A DNA stretch of 64,000 nucleotides from Bryobacterales bacterium (GTDB taxonomy: Bacteria; Acidobacteriota; Terriglobia; Bryobacterales; Bryobacteraceae): the NCBI GenBank assembly GCA_020852175.1, contig JADZBH010000050.1:46038-110037 (forward strand). Reading direction: 5' to 3'. Under the pieces are notes generated by a model that saw nothing but the letters and a program-made list of their open reading frames with translations, made no database searches and was not told where the DNA came from. Numbering within the stretch: position 1 is the first letter of the stretch; every line of letters begins with the position of its first letter. Shown here piece by piece: positions 10,092 to 19,127 of the stretch. The position numbers were made by a program, and so were the translations under genes.

Positions 10092-11354
10092 TTGTACAGA
10101 CTCGACTGGCTGGAACAGCTAAAGCTGAAAACGGCACGTGTGCCGGAACGCATGCAGGTGGCAGGAGTTCACCCCGCCGTCTGGCAACTGGGGTTCACCA
10201 GCATGCTCACCGACATCTCGGCGGAGATGGTGACCAGCGTTCTGCCGGCCTTCCTGGTCCTCTACCTGCATGTAAGCCCGCTGGCTTACGGCGCGGTGGA
10301 CGGCCTGTATCACGGGATGGCCGTGGCGCTGCTCAGCATCGCCGGCAGCATCGTGGCCGACCGCCGGCGCAGTTACCGCGAGGTGGCCGCCGCCGGCTAT
10401 GGTATCTCGGCCGTCTGCAAGCTGGCGCTGGCCGCCGCCGGTCCCGCCTGGGGCTGGGTGGCCACGATCATCGCCATTGACCGTGTAGGCAAGGGGGCGC
10501 GCGTGGCGCCGCGCGACTCACTCATCAGCCTGCACAGCAAACGGGAACTGCTGGCCACCTCGTTTGCCGTGCACCGGTCGCTGGACGCCTGCGGCAGCCT
10601 GTTGGGTCCCCTGGCGGCCTTTCTCATCCTGTCGCGCCTGCCGAACGGCTATAACGCCGTCTGGCTCACAAGTTTCGTCTTCGCGCTGCTGGGCCTGGCC
10701 ATCCTCCTCCTGTTCGTGCGCAATCCATCGCCTGAAACCGGCGGCGGCGCGGTCCATTCCTTCCGGGAAATGCTGGCCCTCCGCGAGAACCTGCCCTTCC
10801 GGGGCATCCTGGCCGGTTCGGCGATTCTCGGCGCGCTTACCGTGAGCGATGGGTTCATCTACCTGTCCCTGCAACGAACCTCGGGCCTTGCGCCCACCTA
10901 TTTCCCGCTGCTGTTTTCGGCTACCTCCTGCGGTTACATGCTCTTCTCTCTGCCCGCCGGAATGCTGGCCGACCGTTTCGGCATGGTGCGCGTCCTTCTC
11001 AGCGGCTACGCGGTTCTGATCGCCGTCTACCTCGTGCTCGCCTTCGCCGGGCCCCTGCCGGGACTGATTTTCCTGATTCCCGCCCTGATGGGACTCTACT
11101 ACGCCGGCACCGAGGGCATTCTGCGGGCGCTGACCAGCCGCGTCGTCCCGGAGCATCTCCGAGCCAGCGGCCTGGCCGCGCTCACCACCATGCTCGGGTT
11201 TGGTAAGTTGTTTTCAGCCCTGCTCTTCGGCTACGTATGGCAGACCTATCACGAACGGACCGCCATGGCCGTCTTCGCCATCGCCTTCGCCTGCCTGCTT
11301 CCTTTCGTCTGGTTCATCCTTAGACCCCGCAATGACCACTCCCTCGCCGCGTAA
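10092..11354 (+). CDS. MFS transporter
   Basis: 420-aa polytopic membrane protein; GFTSMLTDISAEMVTSVLPAFL, RVGKGARVAPRDSLIS. Confidence 0.85.
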   Translation: MYRLDWLEQLKLKTARVPERMQVAGVHPAVWQLGFTSMLTDISAEMVTSVLPAFLVLYLHVSPLAYGAVDGLYHGMAVALLSIAGSIVADRRRSYREVAAAGYGISAVCKLALAAAGPAWGWVATIIAIDRVGKGARVAPRDSLISLHSKRELLATSFAVHRSLDACGSLLGPLAAFLILSRLPNGYNAVWLTSFVFALLGLAILLLFVRNPSPETGGGAVHSFREMLALRENLPFRGILAGSAILGALTVSDGFIYLSLQRTSGLAPTYFPLLFSATSCGYMLFSLPAGMLADRFGMVRVLLSGYAVLIAVYLVLAFAGPLPGLIFLIPALMGLYYAGTEGILRALTSRVVPEHLRASGLAALTTMLGFGKLFSALLFGYVWQTYHERTAMAVFAIAFACLLPFVWFILRPRNDHSLAA

Positions 11355-12465
11355 AACGTCACCCGCTCTCATCTTCCTCATCCTTTGCCTTGTCAGCTTC
11401 GCCGCCCTGGGGCTGTACTTCTTCCGGGCCACACGGCAGACTGGACCAGCGAACGATGCGGAGCAATCGGAGACCGCGCCCTCCTCCGGGCCGCCGGCTG
11501 CCAATCCCAGCCCCTCGCCGTCCGGTTCCGAACCCGCGGCTGGAGCCAAACCGGCCGATGCTTCCACCCAGCCCGACGAACTCGCCACACCCGCTCCCAA
11601 ACGCATCTACTTCCGTTCCACCAACGTCGAACGCGGCTATGGCCAGATGGCCTATCTCGACCTTCCCCGGCTCGATGCCCCGCCTTCGCTCACCAGTCTC
11701 TCCTGCGAAGTGCTCGACGTTTCGATTTCCGGCGCTGGCATCTGTCTGGTGGCCACGCGCGGCGTCCTCACACGCTATGACGCCATCCTCTTTAATCCCG
11801 GCGGTAAGACGCGCCACAGCATTCCTCTGGGGGGCATTCCCAGCCGCACCCGGCTGAACCGGGACGGCACGATGGCCGCCACCACGGTCTTTCTCACCGG
11901 CCACGGCTACGATTCGGTGGACTTCACCACCGAAACGCTGCTCATCGACACCCGCACCGGAACGCCGCTGGTCAACCTGGAGGAGTACTCCGTGTCCCGC
12001 GGCGGCAAGCGCATCGACGCCAAGGATGTGAACTACTGGGGCGTCACCTTCACGCCCGACGGCAAACGCTTTTATTGCACGCTTTCGACGAACCGCCAGC
12101 ACTACCTGGTGCGCGCCGATATCGCCACCAGGACAGGGGAGACGCTGCGCGACAACGTCGAGTGCCCCTCGCTGTCGCCCAACGGTAAGCGCGTGGTCTA
12201 TAAGAAGCGTATCCCCGGCAGCCGCGTTGCCTGGCGGCTGCACATTCTCGACCTGGCCGCCAACGTCGAGACGCCGCTTCCTGAAACGCGGAGCGTGGAC
12301 GATCAACTCGAGTGGCTCGACGACGGCCATGTGCTCTATTCCTTGCCCGAAAATGCGTCCACGCCGAGCCCCGGCACCGACGTTTGGATGATCGACGTCG
12401 ATCGGGCGACGCCCCCCACGAAGTTCCTTCCGAAGGCCTACTCACCGTCTGTAGTCCGGCAATAG
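11332..12465 (+). CDS. TolB/WD40-like beta-propeller protein with N-terminal TM anchor
   Basis: ORF 11200..12465; ATG at 11332 gives MTTPSPRKTSPALIFLILCLVSFAALGLYFF; FTPDGKRFYCTLS and LSPNGKRVVYKKR propeller-type repeats; overlaps the MFS 3' end. Confidence 0.65.
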   Translation: MTTPSPRKTSPALIFLILCLVSFAALGLYFFRATRQTGPANDAEQSETAPSSGPPAANPSPSPSGSEPAAGAKPADASTQPDELATPAPKRIYFRSTNVERGYGQMAYLDLPRLDAPPSLTSLSCEVLDVSISGAGICLVATRGVLTRYDAILFNPGGKTRHSIPLGGIPSRTRLNRDGTMAATTVFLTGHGYDSVDFTTETLLIDTRTGTPLVNLEEYSVSRGGKRIDAKDVNYWGVTFTPDGKRFYCTLSTNRQHYLVRADIATRTGETLRDNVECPSLSPNGKRVVYKKRIPGSRVAWRLHILDLAANVETPLPETRSVDDQLEWLDDGHVLYSLPENASTPSPGTDVWMIDVDRATPPTKFLPKAYSPSVVRQ

Positions 12466-12504
12466 ACCCGGGAGTACGTCTAGCCGTCCTCTTACTTAGA
12501 ACCT

Positions 12505-12529
12505 TAGGGGAGGGGGATTCCCACCCCTA
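12505..12529 (+). terminator. Possible hairpin/terminator after the TolB-like gene
   Basis: TAGGGG-A-GGG...CCC-A-CCCCTA stem followed by agtacttt; weak T-tract. Confidence 0.35.
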
Positions 12530-12980
12530 GTACTTTCGCCCTGTAACCGTTGTTGGATAGCCACACTCCACGCGCTGGTTCCAAGGTCCTGGAACTGTAC
12601 AGTGAAGGTTTCATTAGGAATATATCTTATTTGTTATCAATGTATTACAAGTATGACGTTGGACCTCCATCCTCAGGTGGTGCTTTTGAAGTACGATTTT
12701 TGGTTGTCATTGCTACCTCACCAGCGGTAGTAAGGTGGAGGACTGCGTCTACTCCTGATGTTCGCCCAGGAAGACTGCACAGAATCCCACGATTCGGACA
12801 TCCGGCCCCCAGCACCTTAGATCCACATTCCTGAGTTTTGGGATTCCATCCGCGAACTCGGCCTTCAGCCTGATTCGAAGTGTGAAAAGTCACTCTAACT
12901 CATTGAAAAATGAATAGCTTTACCTCTGGAGCGTGAATTGCTTCAGTCAAGGCGTGCGGACTTCCGCCCAAGGCTGATTC

Positions 12981-13721
12981 GTGATTCTGCTGGCGACCTA
13001 CCACGAGATAACCGAAAACGATTCCCGGTACGTGTACTCGATTAGTACTTCCCGGTTTGTCGAGCACACTCAGGTGCTCGGCCACCTTGCCGTGACGACG
13101 GGCTCGACGGCCCTTAGTTTCGACGATGGCCATCTTTCGAACTACGAGTTGGCTCTGCCGATTCTGGAGACGCACAACTGCCGGGCGATTCACTTTTTGT
13201 CGGCGAGTTGGATTGGGCGGCGGGACAGTTTCATGGACTGGAATCAGGTGCGGGAGTTGCAAAGGGCGGGGCACGAGATTCAGAGCCACTCCTGGTCGCA
13301 CCCGTTTCTGACCGAGTGCAAGGACGAGGATCTGGAACTCGAACTGACACGGTCGAAGGAAGTGATCGAGGACCGGCTGGGCGTCGAGGTGACGGCGATT
13401 TCGATGCCCGGCGGACGTTGGGACCGGCGCGTGGTGCGCGCCTGCGCCATGGCGGGGTATCAGCGGATCTATCTATCGGACCCGTTTTTCCGGCCCCGCA
13501 TCGTGGACAACGTGGAGATTCTGGGCCGGCTGATGGTGAGCCGGACGATGAGCGCGCATTCTCTGCACCGTTGGGTGTCGGGCAACAACCGGCAGTTCGG
13601 CATTGAGTGGATGCGGCGGCGCTCGAAGGACCTGGCGCGGAACGTTCTGGGGAATTCGATGTACCACCTGCTGTGGCGCACCCTGGGCGGCGCCGAGCGG
13701 AGTTTGCAGGGGCGCGGCTAA
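12981..13721 (+). CDS. Polysaccharide deacetylase family protein
   Basis: LSFDDGHLSNYELALPILETHNCRAIHFLSASWIG...HEIQSHSWSHPFL NodB-type motifs. Confidence 0.85.
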   Translation: MILLATYHEITENDSRYVYSISTSRFVEHTQVLGHLAVTTGSTALSFDDGHLSNYELALPILETHNCRAIHFLSASWIGRRDSFMDWNQVRELQRAGHEIQSHSWSHPFLTECKDEDLELELTRSKEVIEDRLGVEVTAISMPGGRWDRRVVRACAMAGYQRIYLSDPFFRPRIVDNVEILGRLMVSRTMSAHSLHRWVSGNNRQFGIEWMRRRSKDLARNVLGNSMYHLLWRTLGGAERSLQGRG

Positions 13722-13724
13722 GGA

Positions 13725-14903
13725 GTGGCGAGGAAGGGCATGATTACGGCGGCGCATCTGATGAGCAGCGGCGGGCTTTACGGGGCGGAGCACATGTTCC
13801 TCTCCCTGGCCGGCGGCTTGCGCTCGCTGAACTGCCACGTCCGGCTCGGCGTGTTTCACAACGCGCAGGCGGGGCGCCCGGCGCTGGGCGACGCGGCCCG
13901 GCAGCAGGACATCGAGACGGCGCCGTTTCACTGCCAGGGCCGTTGGGATTGGAGTTGCTTGCAAGCGATCCGTTCCTGGCTGCGCGTGACACGGCCCGAC
14001 GTGGTGCATTGCCATGGCTACAAGGCCGACCTGTACGGATACGTGGCGGCCCGGGGCCTGGGAATCCCGCTGGTGGCCACCTGCCACAACTGGACCAATG
14101 AGAACCGCAACCTGAAGCTCTACGCGCATGCCGACCGGGTGGTGTTGCGGCGGTTCCATCATGTGGCGGCCGTCTCGGCGAATGTTGAAACCTGTCTGAT
14201 CGGCGCGGGCGTGCCGGCGCGGAAGCTGTCCGTGATTGGCAATGGCGTGCCGGTGGAGGCGATCGCATCGGCCGGGCCGTCGCTGGGAGCGCTGGCCGGG
14301 GAGTCCCGCCAGTTGGTGGGCGCGGTGGGCCGCATGGTGGAGAGCAAGGGCTTCGATGTGCTGCTGCGGGCCATTCCCCGCGTGATCGAAGAGGCGCCGG
14401 GGACGAAATTCGTCCTTGTAGGCGACGGTCCGGAGCGGGAACGCCTGGAGGCGATGGCCGCCGGGATGGGCCTGCGGCAGCATGTGGTGTTCACCGGCGT
14501 GCGCGGCGATATGCCGGGCGTCTACCGTTCGTTGAGCCAGTTCGTGCTGCCTTCGTTCAACGAAGGCATGCCGATGTCGGTGCTGGAGGCCATGGCGGCT
14601 TCGGTCCCGGTGGTGGCTACGCGCGTGGGGGCCCTGCCGGAGTTGATTGGCGATGCACAGGCGGGGATGCTGGTAAACCCGGGCGAGCCAGGCGAACTGG
14701 CCGGGGCGATTCTCCAACTTCTGCGGGCGCCGGCGCAGGCGCGCAGCATGGGCCTGAACGGTTACGCCTGGGTGCGGGACCGGTATTCCTCGCGCGCGAT
14801 GGCGCAAACCTATCTCAAGCTGTACGAATCGCTGCTCGGCGAAGGGCGTTCGAGCGGAGCGCTGGTCGCGGGCGAAGTCGTGGACAAGGGAGCAGCCGCA
14901 TGA
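13725..14903 (+). CDS. Glycosyltransferase family 4
   Basis: SSGGLYGAEHMFLSLAGGL...VGRMVESKGFDVLLRAI...LPSFNEGMPMSVLEAMAASVPVVATRVGALPELI. Confidence 0.92.
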   Translation: MARKGMITAAHLMSSGGLYGAEHMFLSLAGGLRSLNCHVRLGVFHNAQAGRPALGDAARQQDIETAPFHCQGRWDWSCLQAIRSWLRVTRPDVVHCHGYKADLYGYVAARGLGIPLVATCHNWTNENRNLKLYAHADRVVLRRFHHVAAVSANVETCLIGAGVPARKLSVIGNGVPVEAIASAGPSLGALAGESRQLVGAVGRMVESKGFDVLLRAIPRVIEEAPGTKFVLVGDGPERERLEAMAAGMGLRQHVVFTGVRGDMPGVYRSLSQFVLPSFNEGMPMSVLEAMAASVPVVATRVGALPELIGDAQAGMLVNPGEPGELAGAILQLLRAPAQARSMGLNGYAWVRDRYSSRAMAQTYLKLYESLLGEGRSSGALVAGEVVDKGAAA

Positions 14904-16090
14904 GCGCCGGGACGATGCCCGCGCCGGCGGCCGGGACGCTCGTGCAAACCTCGCCGAAGATCCGCGTGATGTTCGTCATCGACGAACTGTGTGAGATGGG
15001 CGGCGCCGAGAGGGTGTTGATTCAGATGATCCGGCGGTTGCCCCGGGAGCGCTACGAACCGGTGCTGGCGACCTTCCGCATCGACCGCTCCCTGCCGTTT
15101 CTGGACGAGGTGGATTGTCCGCTGCATGTGGTTCCGCTGCGGCGCACCTATGGATGGTCCGGCTTGCGGGCCGCTGTCGTGCTGCGGCGGCTGATGCGCG
15201 AGCATCGCACCGAAATTCTGCATACGTTCTTTGAAACGTCGGACCTGTGGGCAGGCGCCATCGCGCGGTTGTGCGGCGTGCCGGTGCAGATCTCCAGCCG
15301 GCGCGACATGGGCATTTTGCGGTCGTGGAAACACAAGCTGGCCTACCGCCTGTTGTCGGGCCAGTTCGCGCAGGTGCAGTGTGTTTCCGGACAGGTGCGG
15401 CAGTATGCCGTGAGCACTGATGGCCTGGCGGCCGGGCGCGTGGTGACGATCCACAACGGGCTGCCCGAGTCGCGCATCCAGCCGGACCAGGGCAGGGAAG
15501 AGGCGCGCCGGGCGTTGGGGTTGGAGAAGGCGTCGCACGTGGTTTCCACGGTGGCTCACATTCGCCGCGTGAAGGGCGTGGATGTGTTCGTGAAGATGGC
15601 CGCGCGTCTGGCGGCGCGGTATCCGGAGGCCGTGTTCCTGGTGGCCGGCGAGAATCATCAGCCGGCGCATTACGCCGAATTACAGGCGATGGTGGCCGCC
15701 TCGGGGCTCGAAGGCAACGTGCGGTTTCTGGGCGGGTTGAACGACGTATCGCACCTGCTCCACGCAAGCGATGTGTTCTGCATGCTCTCGCGCAACGAGG
15801 GACTGTCGAACGCCATTCTCGAGGCGATGGCCGCCGGTGTTCCCTGCGTGGCCACCCGGGTGGGGGGCAACCCCGAGTTGGTGGAGCCTGGCGCCAATGG
15901 AATGTTGGTGGCAAACGAAGACGATGAAGCCGCCGCCGAAGCGGTTTCCTTCCTGTTCGACCGGCCGGAGGAGGCCGCCAGGATGGGAGAAAACGGACAG
16001 GCCCGCGTGCGGGACCGGTTCAGCGAAAGCGCCATGATGCAACGGCTCTGCGAGGAGTACGAGCGGTTGCTTCCACGAGAGCGCGTCTGA
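14900..16090 (+). CDS. Glycosyltransferase family 4
   Basis: ELCEMGGAERVLIQMIRRL...HIRRVKGVDVFVKMAARL...SRNEGLSNAILEAMAAGVPCVATRVGGNPELV; ATGA overlap with upstream gene. Confidence 0.92.
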   Translation: MSAGTMPAPAAGTLVQTSPKIRVMFVIDELCEMGGAERVLIQMIRRLPRERYEPVLATFRIDRSLPFLDEVDCPLHVVPLRRTYGWSGLRAAVVLRRLMREHRTEILHTFFETSDLWAGAIARLCGVPVQISSRRDMGILRSWKHKLAYRLLSGQFAQVQCVSGQVRQYAVSTDGLAAGRVVTIHNGLPESRIQPDQGREEARRALGLEKASHVVSTVAHIRRVKGVDVFVKMAARLAARYPEAVFLVAGENHQPAHYAELQAMVAASGLEGNVRFLGGLNDVSHLLHASDVFCMLSRNEGLSNAILEAMAAGVPCVATRVGGNPELVEPGANGMLVANEDDEAAAEAVSFLFDRPEEAARMGENGQARVRDRFSESAMMQRLCEEYERLLPRERV

Positions 16091-16115
16091 TTGCTCGGGA
16101 GGAGAAGAGGGAGAT

Positions 16116-17273
16116 ATGGAGAACATTGTGTACTGGGCGGCAATGGCGGGAGCCGCGATTGCCTTTGGAGCCATTTTTTATGTGTACATCGGGTATCCGC
16201 TGCTGATGTTCGCGTTGTCGCGGATCGTGCGCCAGGCAAAACTGGAGACCGGCCACTACCCCAAGGTTACTTTTCTGATCGCGGCCTACAACGAGGCCGA
16301 GAGCATAGAGCGCAAGCTGCAAGAGACGCTGGCGCTCGAATACCCGCCGGACAAACTGGAAATCCTGGTGGTGTCCGACGGTTCCAGCGATGGCACCGAT
16401 GAGCTGGTGAAGAACTGCCAGGACAGCCGCGTGCGCCTGCTGCGCGTGGAGGGCCGTCTGGGCAAGACGAACGCCCAGAACAAGGGCGTCGAGGCGAGCA
16501 CGGGCGAGGTGATCGTATTTTCCGACGCCACGGCCGTTTATCACACACGGGCGCTGGTGTACATGATGCAGCACTATGCCGACCCCAAGGTTGGCGCCGT
16601 GAGCGGACGCTATCAGTACTTCGACCCGAACGGAGCCTCGCCCACGGGGCTGGGTTCGATGGCGTTCTGGAACTACGAAAACATGATCAAGATGTACCAG
16701 TCGCAGGTGGGCACGCTCACCGGCTGCTCGGGATGCATCTATTCGGTGCGCCGCTCCTGCTATGTGCCGCTGGCGGCCGATGTGTGCAGCGACCTGGTGG
16801 AGCCGCTGCGGATTGTCCGCAACGGATACCGCGTGGCGTTCGAGCCGCGGGCGCTGGCCTATGAAGCGACCACGAAAGAGACGAAGCAGGAGTTCAAGAT
16901 GCGCGTCCGAGTGGCCACGCGCGGCATGCGCGGCATCCTGGGCTCGCGGCTTCTGAGTCCGGCCGGGCGGCCCTACATCGCCTTCCAGTTGTTTTCCCAC
17001 AAGGTGATGCGCTGGCTGGTTCCGGTGTTTCTGCTTCAGTTCTTCGCCAGCACCTTCGTGCTGGCTTTCCATGAGCCCGTTTTCGCCAACCTGGTCGGCT
17101 TCCAGGTGGGTTTTTATGGAATGAGCCTGTTGTCTCTGAAGCTTCCGCTGCACCGGGCCTCGAAGTTGCTGGGCCTGCCGCTGTTCTTCTGCACGCTGAA
17201 CGCGGCGGCGCTGGTGGGCATGATCGAGGTGATCCGGGGCCAGAAGTACACCGTGTGGGAGACCGTTCGCTAA
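16116..17273 (+). CDS. Glycosyltransferase family 2, membrane-associated
   Basis: VTFLIAAYNEAESIERKLQETL...VVSDGSSDGTDELV...C-terminal TM segments. Confidence 0.9.
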   Translation: MENIVYWAAMAGAAIAFGAIFYVYIGYPLLMFALSRIVRQAKLETGHYPKVTFLIAAYNEAESIERKLQETLALEYPPDKLEILVVSDGSSDGTDELVKNCQDSRVRLLRVEGRLGKTNAQNKGVEASTGEVIVFSDATAVYHTRALVYMMQHYADPKVGAVSGRYQYFDPNGASPTGLGSMAFWNYENMIKMYQSQVGTLTGCSGCIYSVRRSCYVPLAADVCSDLVEPLRIVRNGYRVAFEPRALAYEATTKETKQEFKMRVRVATRGMRGILGSRLLSPAGRPYIAFQLFSHKVMRWLVPVFLLQFFASTFVLAFHEPVFANLVGFQVGFYGMSLLSLKLPLHRASKLLGLPLFFCTLNAAALVGMIEVIRGQKYTVWETVR

Positions 17274-17289
17274 GGGGGGAGTCATTCCG

Positions 17290-18075
17290 ATGAGAATCGA
17301 GTTCATTACACAAGACGATCCGCTCTATATCCTGCCGCTTTTCCAGGAATTCCTGCCCCTGTGCGACGGGAAGTTCGAGGTGACTCAGATTTCCAGTTGC
17401 CCGACGATGGGCAGCCGCCCCCGGACGCAGTTGATGCGAGAACTGTTCGCACTGTACGGCCCCTGGGGGATGACGAAACTGATCGGAAAAGTGGCCAGTT
17501 CGCGCATTCTGGGCCGGCTGCCGGCCTCACGCACCAGTTCCACCTTCCATTCGATGGCGCAGTTGTGCCGGACGCACGAGATTCCGTATGTACGCATCGG
17601 CAACCCCAACGCGACCTCGTTCGTCGAGGGGTTGAGCCAGCGCAAGCCGGACCTGATCGTCTCGGTGGCCTGCCCCTACATTTTGAAACGGACGCTGCTG
17701 TCGGTGCCGCCGCTGGGGTGCATCAACATTCACCACGCGCCGCTGCCGCGCTATAAGGGCATGATGCCTACCTTTTGGCAGATGTATCATGGGGAGCGTT
17801 CGGTGGGCCTGACGATCCACTACATGTCCGAAGGGCTCGACGAAGGACCCATCATTTTGCAGGAACAACTGGCCGTGGACGCGGGCGAGGCGCTCGATCA
17901 CCTGATCCGCCGTTCCAAGCGCCACGCGGCCGGGGCGCTCAACCGCGTCCTGGGCCAGTTCCTGGCGGGCGAGGTCCGGACTTCGATGCCGGTCAAGTCC
18001 GAAGGGAGTTATTACACATTTCCGACTCTGGCCGAGATCCGCGACTTTCATCGCCGCGGACTTCGGGCGATCTGA
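17290..18075 (+). CDS. Formyltransferase family protein (methionyl-tRNA formyltransferase-like fold, probably sugar N-formyltransferase)
   Basis: GCINIHHAPLPRYKGMMPTFWQMYHGERSVGLTIHYMSEGLDEGPIILQEQL retains the N-x-H...D catalytic pattern. Confidence 0.85.
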   Translation: MRIEFITQDDPLYILPLFQEFLPLCDGKFEVTQISSCPTMGSRPRTQLMRELFALYGPWGMTKLIGKVASSRILGRLPASRTSSTFHSMAQLCRTHEIPYVRIGNPNATSFVEGLSQRKPDLIVSVACPYILKRTLLSVPPLGCINIHHAPLPRYKGMMPTFWQMYHGERSVGLTIHYMSEGLDEGPIILQEQLAVDAGEALDHLIRRSKRHAAGALNRVLGQFLAGEVRTSMPVKSEGSYYTFPTLAEIRDFHRRGLRAI

Positions 18076-18080
18076 GCCGA

Positions 18081-19127
18081 ATGCCCATGCGCGCGCGCGT
18101 GGCGGCCAAATGGCTGCTCGCACACTCCCTCCGCGCCACGGGCATTCTTTACTGGGCCCGTCGCCACCTCCTCCGGCGGCGGGCCCGATTTGTACTCACC
18201 TTCCACAGAATTCTCCCGGAAAGCGCGCGCGATCGCGCCTGTTCTCCCGCTGGCATGTGTGTGTCCGGGCCGGTTTTCGCGCAACTGATCCGCTATCTCG
18301 AATCCGCTTATTGCATACAACGCCTGGAAGAAGCCGCGCCGGACCCCGGAAGCGGACGCCCGGGCGTGGCGATCACCTTCGACGACGGCTGGCGGGACAA
18401 TCTGCCTCATCTTCGCGCGTTGGACCAGGCCGGGCATCCGGTGGTCGTGTTTCTGGTGACCGGACGCATGGACATGCGATTTCCATTCTGGCCGGAGCGA
18501 GTGGTGTGGATGGCGCGCCAGGCGGGGCAGTCGTCGGAAATGAGCCGGCGGTTCAAGGAAACCTTCGCGGACGCGAATCTGCGATGGGAACCGGCAAGCG
18601 GCCCGGCGGTGCTGCTGGAGGCTCTGAAACAGTTGAGCGAGGCCGAGCGGGAGTCGCAGGTGGCCCGCTGGGACCGTGAGTTCTGGGATGAGCGAAGCGC
18701 GCTTGGGTGCGACCCTCTGGCTTCCACCATCAGTTGGGAAGAGGCGCGGGCGTTCCGGGGAACGAACATCCGTTTCGGCTCCCACACGGTGAGCCATCCG
18801 CTGCTGGATCAAACGGCGAATACTACGGCGGAGTTGGCAGGTTCCCTGCAAGACCTGCAGGCGCAACTGGGGAAAGACAGCGATGTCCTGGCCTATCCGA
18901 ACGGGAACTGGACGCCGGCCGTCCGTGCGGCGGCCGAGTCGGCCGGCTACCGGTGGGCATGCACCACCGAGGAGCGTTGCCAACTGCCGGAGGGCGATCC
19001 GCTGCTGATTCCGCGGTTCAACATGAGCGACGGAAAGCTGGTGAATCCCTGGGGACGGTTCTCACCGGCAGTGTTCGAGTTCGCCACGGTGTGGAAGGCG
19101 TGGCGCGCGTTGCGCTCAACAGGCTGA
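18081..19127 (+). CDS. Polysaccharide deacetylase family protein
   Basis: ORF 17775..19127; ATG at 18081 (MPMRARVAAKWLL...); VAITFDDGWRDNLPHLRAL, GSHTVSHPLLDQT, LAYPNGNW. Confidence 0.85.
   Translation: MPMRARVAAKWLLAHSLRATGILYWARRHLLRRRARFVLTFHRILPESARDRACSPAGMCVSGPVFAQLIRYLESAYCIQRLEEAAPDPGSGRPGVAITFDDGWRDNLPHLRALDQAGHPVVVFLVTGRMDMRFPFWPERVVWMARQAGQSSEMSRRFKETFADANLRWEPASGPAVLLEALKQLSEAERESQVARWDREFWDERSALGCDPLASTISWEEARAFRGTNIRFGSHTVSHPLLDQTANTTAELAGSLQDLQAQLGKDSDVLAYPNGNWTPAVRAAAESAGYRWACTTEERCQLPEGDPLLIPRFNMSDGKLVNPWGRFSPAVFEFATVWKAWRALRSTG

Noticed and set aside
12550-12834. 94-aa ORF in the leader before the EPS operon
   Set aside because: No SD, no recognisable motif, atypical composition; more likely non-coding regulatory DNA.
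13725-17273. Phage or IS signature in the EPS region
   Set aside because: All ORFs are intact glycosyltransferases with tight spacing; no transposase, integrase or direct repeats seen.
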